Below are positions 1-10,700 of a stretch of 15,631 nt of DNA, in pieces (position 1 is the first letter of the stretch; the number at the start of each line of letters is the position of its first letter). Origin of the DNA: Actinomortierella ambigua (lineage: Eukaryota > Mortierellomycota > Mortierellomycetes > Mortierellales > Mortierellaceae); contig JAAAJB010000701.1 in the NCBI GenBank assembly GCA_016098155.1, positions 1-15,631 on the forward strand. The letters run 5' to 3'. The position numbers were made by a program, and so were the translations under genes. Under the pieces are notes generated by a model. That model saw only the letters and a list, made by a program, of their open reading frames with translations, was not told the DNA's origin and did no database searches.

Positions 1-237
1 GGTCGAGAAGGAGTACCAAGCTGTGAAGAGAGGGACAGGGTGGGGAGAGGCACAGGTAAAGAGGGAGAGGGTGGGAGTGCTTACCTTTGTAGTGTATGAG
101 AGAGGTAGTGGGTGGTGGAGAGGAAAGAAAGAGAGGAAATGAAAAGGCGAGGGAGAGTAAGATATCCCCCCCTCCAAGCCCCTCAAGCCCCTTCTACCAT
201 ACTGGATGCTCGGTGCCAGCATCCCCTCTGTCTCCAT
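1..237 (-). CDS. Possible 5' end of a neighbouring gene (partial, weak)
   Basis: On the minus strand an ATG at 237 opens 51 codons that reach a strong donor, ACAAAG|GTAAGC (intron from 84). A pyrimidine-rich acceptor, CTCTTCACAG, ends at 21, followed by in-phase LGTPSR to the window edge. The intron would be 64 bases, in line with the window's other introns. The predicted peptide is rich in Pro, Phe, Leu and His and resembles no protein I know, so this may be a 5' UTR with an intron rather than coding. A stop (TAG) lies upstream in frame. The remaining gene would lie outside the window. Confidence 0.2.
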   Translation of the reverse strand, partial: METEGMLAPSIQYGRRGLRGLEGGISYSPSPFHFLSFFPLHHPLPLSYTTKVSTPTLSLFTCASPHPVPLFTAWYSFST

Positions 238-1113
238 GGGCCTGCTCGTGTTCTCTCTCCTACTCGGGACTCGAGGGACCTACCCACTGCTATCCTCCTC
301 TCCTCTCCCCTACTCTCAATTCTAATGTGGCCATCATCCATCAACGGTGACAACGGTCATTGTCATTATCAGAGAGAGAACGGTATGAATGAGTCAGGTC
401 GACAACAGCGATAGGGGATGGTGTGACACCTACACTACCCATAGCACTCCTTTGAGCGCCAACAACTATGTCCGAAGCCTCACTCTCCCTCCTCGTCCAC
501 CACTCTCCCACCTCTAGCATTTATTTTTACCCGCTCAGGGTATTCACCAGTGGAAGGAGCAGCCTCCTCGTGGTAGGAGTCATGAACGCTCGACTTTACG
601 ATGCATGCAACCATTTGTGAGTAAGAGTATCTGCTTCTGCTCCCACTATGCACTTGACTTCTCGGCAGCATGCTAGAATGTTTGCTGTCTAGCAGTTGTT
701 TGAGACGCGTTTGATGTACAGTACCTCATTCTTGTAGGGCTCTCTCCTTTACCATGTGTTACTGCACACACCGCCGCACCCTACCTGCAGGGTCATGTAA
801 ACAAACAATGGAATTCTCCTCTCTTGGTTCATTCAAGCATTCCTCCACCATTCGTCTCACTCTCTCGTTCCCTCACCCACTTCGCTCACTCACTCGCTCA
901 CTAAAAAAAAGCTGTGGGGTCGGTCGCACCAGGCGAGTCCTGACCAAACCTTCTTCTTCGCTGTGCCGTCCTTTCCACTCCCTCTGTCGCGTGTGTGGAC
1001 TACGGAGTGATGCCTGCTCAAACTTTGTTCTCCAATTTTTCATTGCCTTGCCTTGCCTTGTACTGCCCTCGCTTATGGTAGGCCTAACTAGCCAATTGGG
1101 ATCCTATTCTTCC

Positions 1114-1116
<3 letters not shown>

Positions 1117-1159
<43 letters not shown>
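1117..1159. repeat. (TC)21 dinucleotide microsatellite
   Basis: This is an uninterrupted alternating T/C run of 43 bases. It lies in the gene-free left part of the window. The run is perfect, so it is probably length-variable between strains. Confidence 0.95.
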
Positions 1160-1163
<4 letters not shown>

Positions 1164-1315
1164 CTTCCCTTCTCCTCACATGTCCTTGATGGTTGAGGAG
1201 ATCCGACAGTCCTGGAAGGCACCGTTGAGAGGGGTATGTCGTGAGATACCATGGTTGCCTAGACATGGGGCCGGGACTGGAGAGAAGGGAGGCTATGCGA
1301 GAGACATTAAACAGT

Positions 1316-1406
1316 GTATGTACATAGTGTATGTGTGTGTGTATGTGTAGAGTCCATGTGTGCTTATGTGTTTGTGTGTCCTGTGTGTGTGTGTGAACAT
1401 GCTCGG
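1316..1406. repeat. GT-rich imperfect dinucleotide tract
   Basis: Several short (GT)n runs are separated by TA, CC or AGAGTCC interruptions, ending in an eight-unit GTGTGT run near 1384-1396. It looks like a decayed microsatellite. On the gene strand it reads as CA-rich. Confidence 0.75.
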
Positions 1407-1788
1407 TCCATGTGAAGCGTGTCCCACTTTCAGCTGCTTTTTCTCCACATCGCTTCGCAAACCTTGTTTTTGTGGGTCTGACTGTTTTTCTGCCCTACTC
1501 GCACAATATCACTCTGAGATCAACTCTGCAAACAATGTTATTCGAGATGGAAAAGATGAAACGGAGAGGTGGGGCTTTGGTACAACGTTTAGAAGGGGTT
1601 GAGGGAGAAAGCATAGATAGGGCAGGGTGTCGAGTATCACTGTTGTCCTCAATAACTCTATCGCAAGGATGGTAATTGTGTTTGTGTGCTAGTGTACATG
1701 TACGATGTCGTCGGTGTAGCTTATGGTTCAGAGCCGATGAAGCAAATGCCAAGTTGGTGTTGGTGGTCGTTCTTGCGCGAGACTGAGT

Positions 1789-1797
1789 TATATAAAA
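1789..1797 (+). promoter_or_regulatory. TATA-like sequence on the strand opposite the gene
   Basis: TATATAAAA matches the TATA-box consensus. It points toward the 3' end of the SZT2-like gene, so a transcript from it would be antisense. No plus-strand gene follows, so it is probably coincidental. Confidence 0.12.
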
Positions 1798-1857
1798 ACC
1801 GCTGGATGTGCCTTCAACGGGCGTGTCAAAGATCTGCGAAAAAAAAACTCTCTTCTT

Positions 1858-1863
1858 TTTATT
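1858..1863 (-). terminator. Canonical AATAAA poly(A) signal
   Basis: The hexamer AATAAA begins five bases after the TGA stop of the SZT2-like gene. The gene-strand sequence then runs into AAGAAGAG and a T-rich stretch near 1839-1847, which resembles a downstream U-rich element. If used, the 3' UTR would be only a few tens of bases long. No other AATAAA on this strand was noticed before about position 519. Confidence 0.45.
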
Positions 1864-1868
1864 TACAA

Positions 1869-4800
1869 TCAAGGCATGTTCTTCCAGAACCAATATGACA
1901 ATGTGCGGACAATATCTCCAACGTGATCAGCTTCGATCGAGTTGAATCCACTCTTGGGCTCGCGACTGACCGAGAACACCTGGATATCCGGTTCCTCGCC
2001 GTCGTCTTCGTCGTCTTCGTTGCTGTCTTCTTCATCTTCTCCTCGTTCCTGGTCCGAATCTTCACCCTCCATGCTACCATCTTCACCCTCATCTTCACTA
2101 CCATAGCCTCCTTCTTCACCTTCGCCAACAACGCTGCCTCCTTCCTGCGCCGAGACCGTACGTTTCCGTGACCGTGATCCTTTGGCCGCTGTCGTTGTCA
2201 CTGTCGCTGTGGTCATGGAAACCGTGGCTGTGGCTCTTCGGTCGCGCGAGGCCGTGGCCTTGCGGCTGGCAATGCTCTCTGCATCGCCGACATGGGTCGT
2301 CGTGGTGCCTGTGCCAAGCTCGCTACCAAGGTACTCGTCGCCATCATCCGTCAACAGCACGATACTACTGCCCCGTCGACTATTCGATCTGCTCACAGTC
2401 TGTGAAGCGGTTCCTCCGGGCGTGTCCAGCGTCGATGTCGTCGTAGCTGGTTCCATTGTCGGCGTGGTCGTCAATGTCGATGGTGGTCCAGCAGCTCGCC
2501 GGCCCGTCAAGCTTTGAGTGACCCTGGCCATTGCCATCGAGGCCACACGTGCAATAGACGACATGGAGGACACGCGGCTCGACTCGCCAAGGGGCACAGG
2601 GCGGGAAACTGGCGTGGTCATGACGTTGTTTGTGCTGCTACCACCCTGCTGAGCAGGTGAAGTGGTGGACGATGGGTGCAGCTCTACTCCTGCTCCCGAG
2701 CGTGAAAGGTGCGATGGTGACGCGATCGAATGCTGAGTCAATTGGCCAAGACTGGTGTTACTTCCATATCTACGCGACAGCAGAGAACGCTGGTCCCCTG
2801 GCGTATGATGTCCCGAGGACCATGGGCGTCCAGGGGGATGATGATGGTGGTGATGACGGAATTGCTGCTGGTGCTGGTACTGTTGTTGGGCATTCGGATC
2901 ACCTGCGACATGCAAGCGCACCACAAAGTGGACGAGAAGATCGCGGTTGTGCGGGTTAAAGATCACCAAATGACGACGCGATGCCCGAGGCCGTGGCCAG
3001 GGTCTGCTTCGGCGACTGTCTGAAGCAGCAGCGGCATCGCCTTCATCGTAGTCATTGGCATGATCTTCTGGATATACTTCGACAAACTCGCGCGCATACG
3101 CTGCATAGAACCGCGCCAAGAAAGTGAGTACGGCGCTCCAGTCGATGCCCGGTGCCGATAACATCGTTGCAAACTGCGGCTCCATCTCTTCCAACGGCGT
3201 GCTGTGGAACCGTTGGCCAAGCGCCAAAAAGTCGGCAAAGCCAAGGTGCTTACCCACATTGTGCATATGGCGATGCTGGTGGTGTTGCAGATGCATCGTG
3301 AGAGCGGCAGCAGCGTCGTTGCCAATGTTGGTGGCCTGGTTGTGATTGAAGGTCGAATGGCGGCTATGACCGCCTCCTCCGCCGAGTGCACGGTCAAATC
3401 CTGCAGCAACGAGGCCTGCGGCCGGACTATTGGTCAACGAATCTTCCAGGCCCTTTGCAGGCGTTGCCGCGGCAGAAGCTGATCCCGAAGCGGCGGCCGT
3501 GCCGGTCGAAGAATCACCGGCCCCTGGCAACAGGCTCGTCGCGCCTTGCTGTGGCTGGCCAATCTTTCCTTGCAGCAACATCTCCCAAAGCGAGTCGCGG
3601 TCATAAAACTGGGCAGCCTGCTTCAGCATCAAGTCCAGCCGCACCTCGGTCGCCCGCACTACATCCGCCAGGACCACATGCTCCGTGATAGGCTCCTGCA
3701 GTGCTTCCTGATCCATCAGACGCTCCTTGGGTTGCTCCGCCGACTCCTCTTCCACCTCTGCTTCCTCTTCGGCTTTGTGAGCGACACCTGATCCAACTCC
3801 ACCTTGTGCCATCTCGGTTGCTGCTGCCCCGGGAGCCATGGTTTTCAGTGACGAATGCTGCTGCTGCTGCTCGTACAGGAAGCTACCATTACGCGAATAC
3901 GGCGAGGTTGACTCGCTCTCGGTCAGGCTTCCCAATTCCCGTGCGGCGGCAACAAACATCTGTTGGTTCGCAGCCAGAGCACGGTCATGCGCGCCGACCA
4001 AGGGGCCATGACTCTCCTCCAACTTCTTTACCACCTCCTCCTCGCGCAAGATCACCAAGTAGTAGTGCACTGTCAGACCAAGGCTGTCCTGCTCGCCATG
4101 TGACACAATCAACACATACTCGACTCCTTCCTCCGCAAAATGGAAGCCGCCACTGCCATTGATGCCACCACTGCTTGCCTCCGCTCTCATACCGTAGCTT
4201 GACCGGCCGCTGCTACCTCCCACCAGGCGGCGAGACATGCGCTTCGATGATACAGGTGCTCCTCCTCCTGCTCTTCCATTACCATCATGGCTGATATGTC
4301 GCGCATGTGGGTTGAACATCCTTGGATCATGATTGCGATTATCCGACGCCTCCTGAAGGTGAATCGCCAAGCCGCCAACGCCAACGCCAAAACCCTTGCC
4401 ACCAGCCTTGTCAATGCTCTCGGTGCTGCTATGCTGCCGTTCCATGTCAGGCGAGTAACCCCCTCCAGCTGCTGTGCTACAGCCAGCCAACAGATCCTTG
4501 CCGGCAACAAAGCATGACCGCGGTCGGTTCATGTAGTGAATGGAGCGGAACCCATACCGTTGCGGATTCTTGATCACATAGTCAAACAGATTGTTCGGCA
4601 GAGTCTTCATGCCATCGGCGCCACCATTGCCGTTGTTCGAACTCGTGCGATAAACGCCTCGGTACACACGGTTACGAGCATAGGCAGCGGGCCGGGAATG
4701 GTACTGCAGGAATTGATGCAACACATCCATGATGTCAAACGAAAACGGCATCTCTCCAGATGGCGATTGGTCTGCGGCATGGGTTTGTCCATCACGACCT

Positions 4801-7731
4801 CCGCCCCCATTACCGTTGCCATAAAAGCTGGTGCCACTAGCGCTGCCATTACTGTTGCTGTTGCTGTCGACGCTGTCGCTGGTATCTGCGACAAGGAGAC
4901 CGTCCTGACGGCCCATTGCGTGCAATTTCGAGCTCTCCATCAAGATCCGGTGGATGTAGCGCAGATGGAAATCATACACAAAGCTGTTGACGTGGATTCG
5001 GTCCTTAAACCGCGCGCACTGCTCCGTAAACGCCCTCAAGCTCTGCTTGTTCGCCTCCGCCGTCGCAAACCCGGGCGCCGCCACCTTCACGCGCCCATAC
5101 CGACGGTTCAACGTGTACAGCGTAACGCACACAAACATTCCCTGCAACCGGACTTCACACATGATCGAGCCGCCTTGCAGAGACTTGAACAGGAACGCTG
5201 CTGGGCTCGTCACCGACAACGTCTGTGAGACGGTGAACTTGGACATGAACGACAGCTCACTGCTCTCCGAAGTGGTGGCTGCTGTGGCTGCCGCTGCCGC
5301 GGCTGCTGCTGCCATGGACGTCGCCGAAGACCCATCGGTGGGGACGTCAAACTTGGAGTTGCCATACATCAGCAGCTGCATGCCCACCGTGCCCAGATAT
5401 CGGCTATACTCCTTCATGAACGTCTCGGCAAGGGCTGTGTACCACGCGACCGCAGAGGCTTGAGCACAAGCTGACTTGGAAGCTCCACCACCGCCTGGCG
5501 GGCTTTGTTGTCCATCAGATCCAGCGCCGCCACCACCCGCATTGAGAGCAGCGCAACTGAGATCCGGCGTCGATGGCCCATAAGCAGTCGAGTCTGCCAA
5601 GGGGAAGAGGGACGATGAAAACTCGGTGAACAGCAATGGTGTGCGACAAAAGTGCAACAACCGCGATGACCGGAGCATGATCGCCAAGTCCGCAATGTTC
5701 ATGTTCTCGTGCAGTGCATTGGGCGAGCCCTTGCGATCCTTGTACCGCTTCGACCACTTTTGATACACGTTGTACGCATTCTGCTGCTCCTCCGCACTTT
5801 TGCAGTGTTGGATAAACGCCTCCAGGAAGGGCTTGCAGTGCCGGTACACTTCATCCTGCGCTTGGTCTTCGTCTCGCGGAGTATCCAGCGGCTCCAGGCA
5901 CGAGTCTCGCAGAATCTGATCCACGTCCAGCCCAGCTGCGATTTGGTTCGCCAGCAGGTTGCCAGAATCGTTGGTCATCGCCGTCGTTGGCGACACCGTC
6001 GATTGCGATGGAGACTGCGTCACAGGGCTGTTGTTGTTGTTGTTGCTACCGGCGTGCACTTGGGCAGCATACGCACCGAATGACTGCGTTGGCAGTGTCT
6101 GACTCGTGCGAGAGACCAACGACATGACACTCGCTGATGCCTTTGGATGGTCCGAACGACCATCATCTCCGGCATAGATGCTTGCACCCGGCAATCCAAT
6201 GCTACGAGGACGATGAGGGAACTGTTCTTCGATCAAAGTCGTCAACGAGCCAGCATCCGATACCACGCCTGCTGCGTGCGTGGAACGGGGTGACGCGACC
6301 GATGGACTGCCTACGCCCCCTGCACCGCTGCCACCTCCTCCTGTTGCTACAGTGGATGCAGCCACGACGGCGGTAACCACCTTCGACGCAGGGCTGCTGC
6401 TATCTAAGCGTAACGATGTTCCCAAGTGGGGCGAGTTTTGCACACTCGGTCTTGGTATCGTCGCCTGTAGCATTCCAGACGGCGGCGCCGCTCCATGCGA
6501 GGAGGACAAGCTGGGCGTTGGCTGCTGCTGAGACAAAGGTGCTGACGGATTGGAGGGCAAGAGGATCGACGGCGCATGGTGAAACAAGCCCAGTTTCTGC
6601 AGCAACACATTGTCAAGGAATCGCATACGGTCCTTGTGCCAGCGGACGACGCGCTCGACGGCGTTGAACACAAACTCATAATACTGCTTGCCCCAGTTGT
6701 ATGTGAACACCTGAAGTCCAAACCCGTTTACGACAATCGCCACAAAACAGTTGCGGGGCAACATCGTCTCCTCATGGCCGTTGGACGACACCGCATTTGG
6801 GAACATCTTGATGTCGTCCAATCCTCGCCGTGGGTGCTGCTGCGATGAATGGGTCGACGTTTTGTGCGAGTAGTGGATACTGGCTCCATCTGCCAGCGAG
6901 CTGCGCCTCGAGTGCGATCGCTCACTGCCCATGCTTGTCCGCCGTACAGGATAGCTTGCTGCGTTGGAACCACCACCGCTGCCACCACCAAGATCCTGGA
7001 TGCCGCCGATCAGCACAAACCGTGTCTCAGACATGTCCTCAAACGACTTCTTGCTCACACTCGAGGCCTTGTATTCCTTGTACCGGTCCCGTTCTGGGAT
7101 CCAGCGCATGATCAACGGTGAGAACTGCACGCTGACATCCGTGAGAATCTCGTCCAGCTCAAGCAGGAACGAATCCATGATCCAGGGTGGCATCGAAAAG
7201 TCAAACGTCTGTGACTGAACAGCGGGGCTCTTCCACTCATTGGCTTGACGCAATACTCGAGATGAGGGGTCGATGAAGTACTTTTGAACACGCTCACTGA
7301 TCAGGTGCTGCTCTTCATCAACAGAGTCATCATGGCGACGTCGATCACGTGGGCTGACACACAGCGTCTGTTCAATCGACGTCTCGACCACTTCGTCGCA
7401 CAGACTTTGGCGGAAGCTCAGGCAGATGATGTCCAACAGTGCCTGTGGGTTGACATTGCCCTGGGCCCAAACCTCGATCAACAGACTGTAGGATGACCCT
7501 GTGTCGGCATTGTTCGGGAACGACTGGAAGTACTCTCGAATCTCTTCAGTGTCCTGGTCGCCCTCCTGGAATCCAATCTCAAACGTTGGCTTCTTGTTCG
7601 CGCCGAGCACCGTCAGACAAACACCAGCGAGGCCTATACCGACCTGGGACTCAATCGCCGACATGTTTCTTCCTTGTACAGCATTGTAGAAGAAGGCAAA
7701 GTCGCCAACCTGAACAGTGTGCGAGTGTCCG
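1869..7731 (-). other. SZT2: Protein region: C-terminal half of SZT2 in one 5.9 kb exon
   Basis: A single open frame of 1,953 codons encodes residues 2298-4251. Likely folded blocks are: DFAFFYNAVQG just after 2299; FSFDIMDVLHQFLQYHSR near 3294; NNLFDYVIKNPQRYGFRSIH near 3341; VEYVLIVSHGEQDSLGLTVH near 3502; a helical stretch LGFADFLALGQRF to FYAAYAREF near 3792-3846; and HLVIFNPHNRDLLVHFVVRL near 3882. Inserts between them include a run of nine alanines near 3105, a Gln tract near 3590, a six-His run near 3921 and several Gly/Ser stretches. RRTS/RRSS-type basic-Ser sites near 6900-6960 could be kinase targets. Residues about 4161-4214 are strongly acidic, preceded by a basic KGSRSRKR. The last 26 residues return to an ordered, hydrophobic composition ending SYWFWKNMP. 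Confidence 0.7.
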
Positions 7732-10700
7732 CTGTTGTTAATGTTCATAGCGTAATAAAAAAATAGATTTTAGCAGACAGGAAAAAATAAACCAAGGCAT
7801 GATTCTCAGACAAAAGTCACTTTGGACATACTAGCCATGGTGATGATCTTCCCCCAGAGGAAGGCTACCGAATTGATTCTGATAGTGCCTTCGCAAGGCG
7901 TTCACCTTATCGGGTCCATTCAAGGGATTGAGGTACAGGCACAGGTTCTGTTTCAGATAGAGCAAGAAGCCAAATGGTGCGTTGATGAACCTGGGAATGC
8001 TCAACACTTGGCGAACTGGGGTCATGCGATCCACTGGCAAGATGAAGTCAATATCCTGTAAAAAAAAAAAAAAAAAAAAAAGGAGTGAGGAAAGTATCCA
8101 GTCAGTTGCACTGAGGCCTAAAATATATCTCGCAACGAAGAAAAAAAACAAGGGTACTCACTGCATGAGTCAACTTGAGAGTCGAATTTCTGGACAGGAA
8201 GGTCGAAACCACAGGAAGCACCACCGAGTTATAGAAGCGGTTCTCGAGAAGGTTGAACAAGTCCACAGTCACACTCTTTCCCGGCTTCTCAACACCATAC
8301 ACTTCAATCACAAGCCGGCGGGTATCATTGACCCGCGCAGAAGCGGCCGGTGTGGTTGCAGGGGCTACCACACGAGACCCTGGCGATGCCGTCGGCGAAG
8401 GACGAGGGCTGTTGGCATGTGATCCCGTCATCTCTTCCGGAACTGCTGAGGCTGGACTGTTGGCCGCGACTCCAGCAACTCCAGCGGTAGCACCACTACA
8501 GGTTGCCGATGATGAAGTTCCGTGCTCTAAGCCAGACTTTCCGACAGACAGGTGGGACGATGGTCGATGAGGGTGCGTAAACGAGTGTGAGGTTGGCGGT
8601 TGTTGCTGTTGTTGCTGTGCCTGTCCATGTGTAGTGGATGGGTGCAAGCCGTCGTCCATCTCAGGGGTGATACCAACCGTATCCTGGACCTCCACCTCAC
8701 TCAACCGCAAGAAAACGACCACCTTGTTTTCATCGCCATCATCTTGACTCTCAATCACAAAGAAGTTCTTGCGGTTATAAACCACAAATGGATTGAGCAC
8801 CAGACTGGCGACGCTCTTGAGGGCCTGTCCAGGCTTGACCCGCCAGTGCAATGGCCAAGAGACACTATGCACCACGGGACATGCAAACTCGCCCGGCTGG
8901 AACCTCCTTGTGATCTCAAGGGGTTTGTGGCCATCGGCACCTCCATGCACTGAATCCTCATCTTGCGAAGCCGTGTCATCCTGGTCCGAGTCCGATCCAG
9001 AGTCCATTGCTGGGTCCGTGCTGTCACTTGGAACAAGATAGTTGCTGCACCGGCGCGTCTCGTTCAATGACTGTAGGAGCGTCAACTGGTTCACTCTTAC
9101 GCACAGGTTGGCAATCACCTGTCGGGCGTCGTCGATCAGGTGCATGCATTGTGCCTCGCTGAGAGTCTTGGAGAAGAAGTACAGTTGTACATAGTTGCCT
9201 TTTGGAGCTCCAAAGATCATCCAGAAATTGCGGTGCCTGTTCTTGGATGACGACGTCAACCTGTTGCCGTGTGCATCGGCGGCCGTGGATGATGATCGTG
9301 GTCCCGACGCCGACATCGTGCCGTGCTCTGGAGACAAAAGTACAATACCTAATCCTTGAGCGAGATCGTTCGATGTTTCCGCGCTCTCGAATCGACCACT
9401 CATGCTGCTTTCTTTGACAATGGTGCCTGCCGCTGTAGAATGCTCGTGCTCTTGGTCATGCGCATGGCACTCTGACTCGACGGCCAACGCAGCGTCACAG
9501 TCAGCCATCACTTCGCCTTCCGTGCGCTCATCATCGCCCTCTTGCATCTTGTCAGTCAGGTAAAAGTACTCGCCAATCTGGTGAAGTTCATAGGGTTCGG
9601 CATCGATACGTTGCAATTCCTGCACAAAAAGCTCTTGGCCGCGTGAGGGCTTGACGAAGACTAAAGGCAATGTGGACGCAGTGGGCACCTTGACAAAGTC
9701 ATTCTTGGCCTTGAGCTGCGCCTCAACAAAACTGATGATGTCCAGAGTTACCGGCGTCACGTTCAAAAGTCCATGCATGATCTCCTCCTTCAGCATCCAC
9801 TCGAGTCGAGCCTCTGTCGCGGCGATGGCCTCTTGTTGCACGGAATCCAAGGATGCAAACTGATGCCGAATGCTGAACGCGCCGTCTGGGCCGACCTTGG
9901 TGTCGCCTACATCTGACGTTGGTTTCAGGCTCGATCCAGAGTACTCTTCCGGTAGTGGGAGTGTCATGAACACAAGATGCAGCAAGGCTACGGTACCATC
10001 AGTCGAGTCGATCGGGCGGCTGCTAGCACCAATGCTCGAAGGCGCATAGTCGCGATCCGGGCAGCCTTCTTCTCTGTATGTGTACGAGGTTGGCAGGTCA
10101 TCGACCGGGAAAGTCACGGACGACTTGAGGTTGGCCTTTTCAAGATCCGAGTGAGGCACCATCGGCTTTTGGAAAGAGCATTCAAGACGGAGGAAAACGG
10201 GCCGCTCGGCACATTCAATCATCTCCTCAAGGGCATCCTCCGCCTCTGCATCGATTGATCCAGACCGCGAAACACTGGGCGATCGCCTGCGTCCCTTGGG
10301 GATCAAAGTCTTTGGCGCTACCTTCTTGAAGGCTGGCCGGTAGTAATAGACATGAGTCCCGTTGACTGGAGCCAATTCAAAGCAATGGCCGAGGACCTCC
10401 CGGAAGCGACGTTTGAGCCCTATTTGATCCACGCTATTGAAAAGAAGTTGATTGGAGCAGACAGATGAGTTGCGATTGTGAACCCTATACACAGGCTCTA
10501 TTTTCATAAAAAAAAACAAGAGAGAGAGTTCAGTTGTGATATTTACCTCAGCGTACCATCGCGTCGCTGTTGCTCGATTGTGTTGAGAAATCCGGTGATG
10601 TTGATGTCGACAGTCGTCTTTGTACAAATTTGGTAGGCTTGCTCCAGATCATACTTGTTGACTGGATGCCGCTCAATCAAGGATGCATAAATCGCTTTGG

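Larger units (their letters stand above)
238..1857. other. Intergenic region, no confident gene
   Basis: This stretch lies downstream of the SZT2-like gene. It is CT-rich on the plus strand, with short tandem motifs such as CTTGC repeats near 1046-1060 and CACTCACTCGCT near 875-900, besides the two dinucleotide tracts. A 198-codon plus-strand open frame at 754-1350 runs through the (TC)n tract and has no recognisable protein features. I found no tRNA, snoRNA or transposon signature by eye. It probably also holds the promoter of a gene to the left. Confidence 0.5.

Noticed and set aside
754..1350. 198-codon plus-strand open frame
   Set aside because: It runs through the (TC)n microsatellite, giving a Ser-Leu repeat, and has biased low-complexity composition with no domain or splice context. 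It is probably chance openness in CT-rich DNA.
1495..1893. 132-codon minus-strand frame past the SZT2 stop
   Set aside because: It overlaps the stop and poly(A) signal region, has no conserved features, and would need an unsupported splice to extend the protein.
3701..4162. 153-codon plus-strand open frame
   Set aside because: It is also antisense to the terminal exon, rich in Pro, Ser and Arg as expected from the complement of the coding strand.
4536..5228. 230-codon plus-strand open frame opposite the last SZT2 exon
   Set aside because: It is a shadow on the antisense strand of a long coding exon. The protein resembles nothing recognisable and the other strand carries the conserved blocks.
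1869..7748. Separate 1,959-residue gene starting at ATG 7748
   Set aside because: The ATG lies within intron 7. Splicing from 7832 to 7731 is in phase and the conserved SZT2 order continues across it.
8102..10627. Separate 841-residue gene
   Set aside because: Its first residues come from the preceding exon in another frame and from intron 5, and its last residues come from intron 6. Homology runs through the splice joins on both sides.
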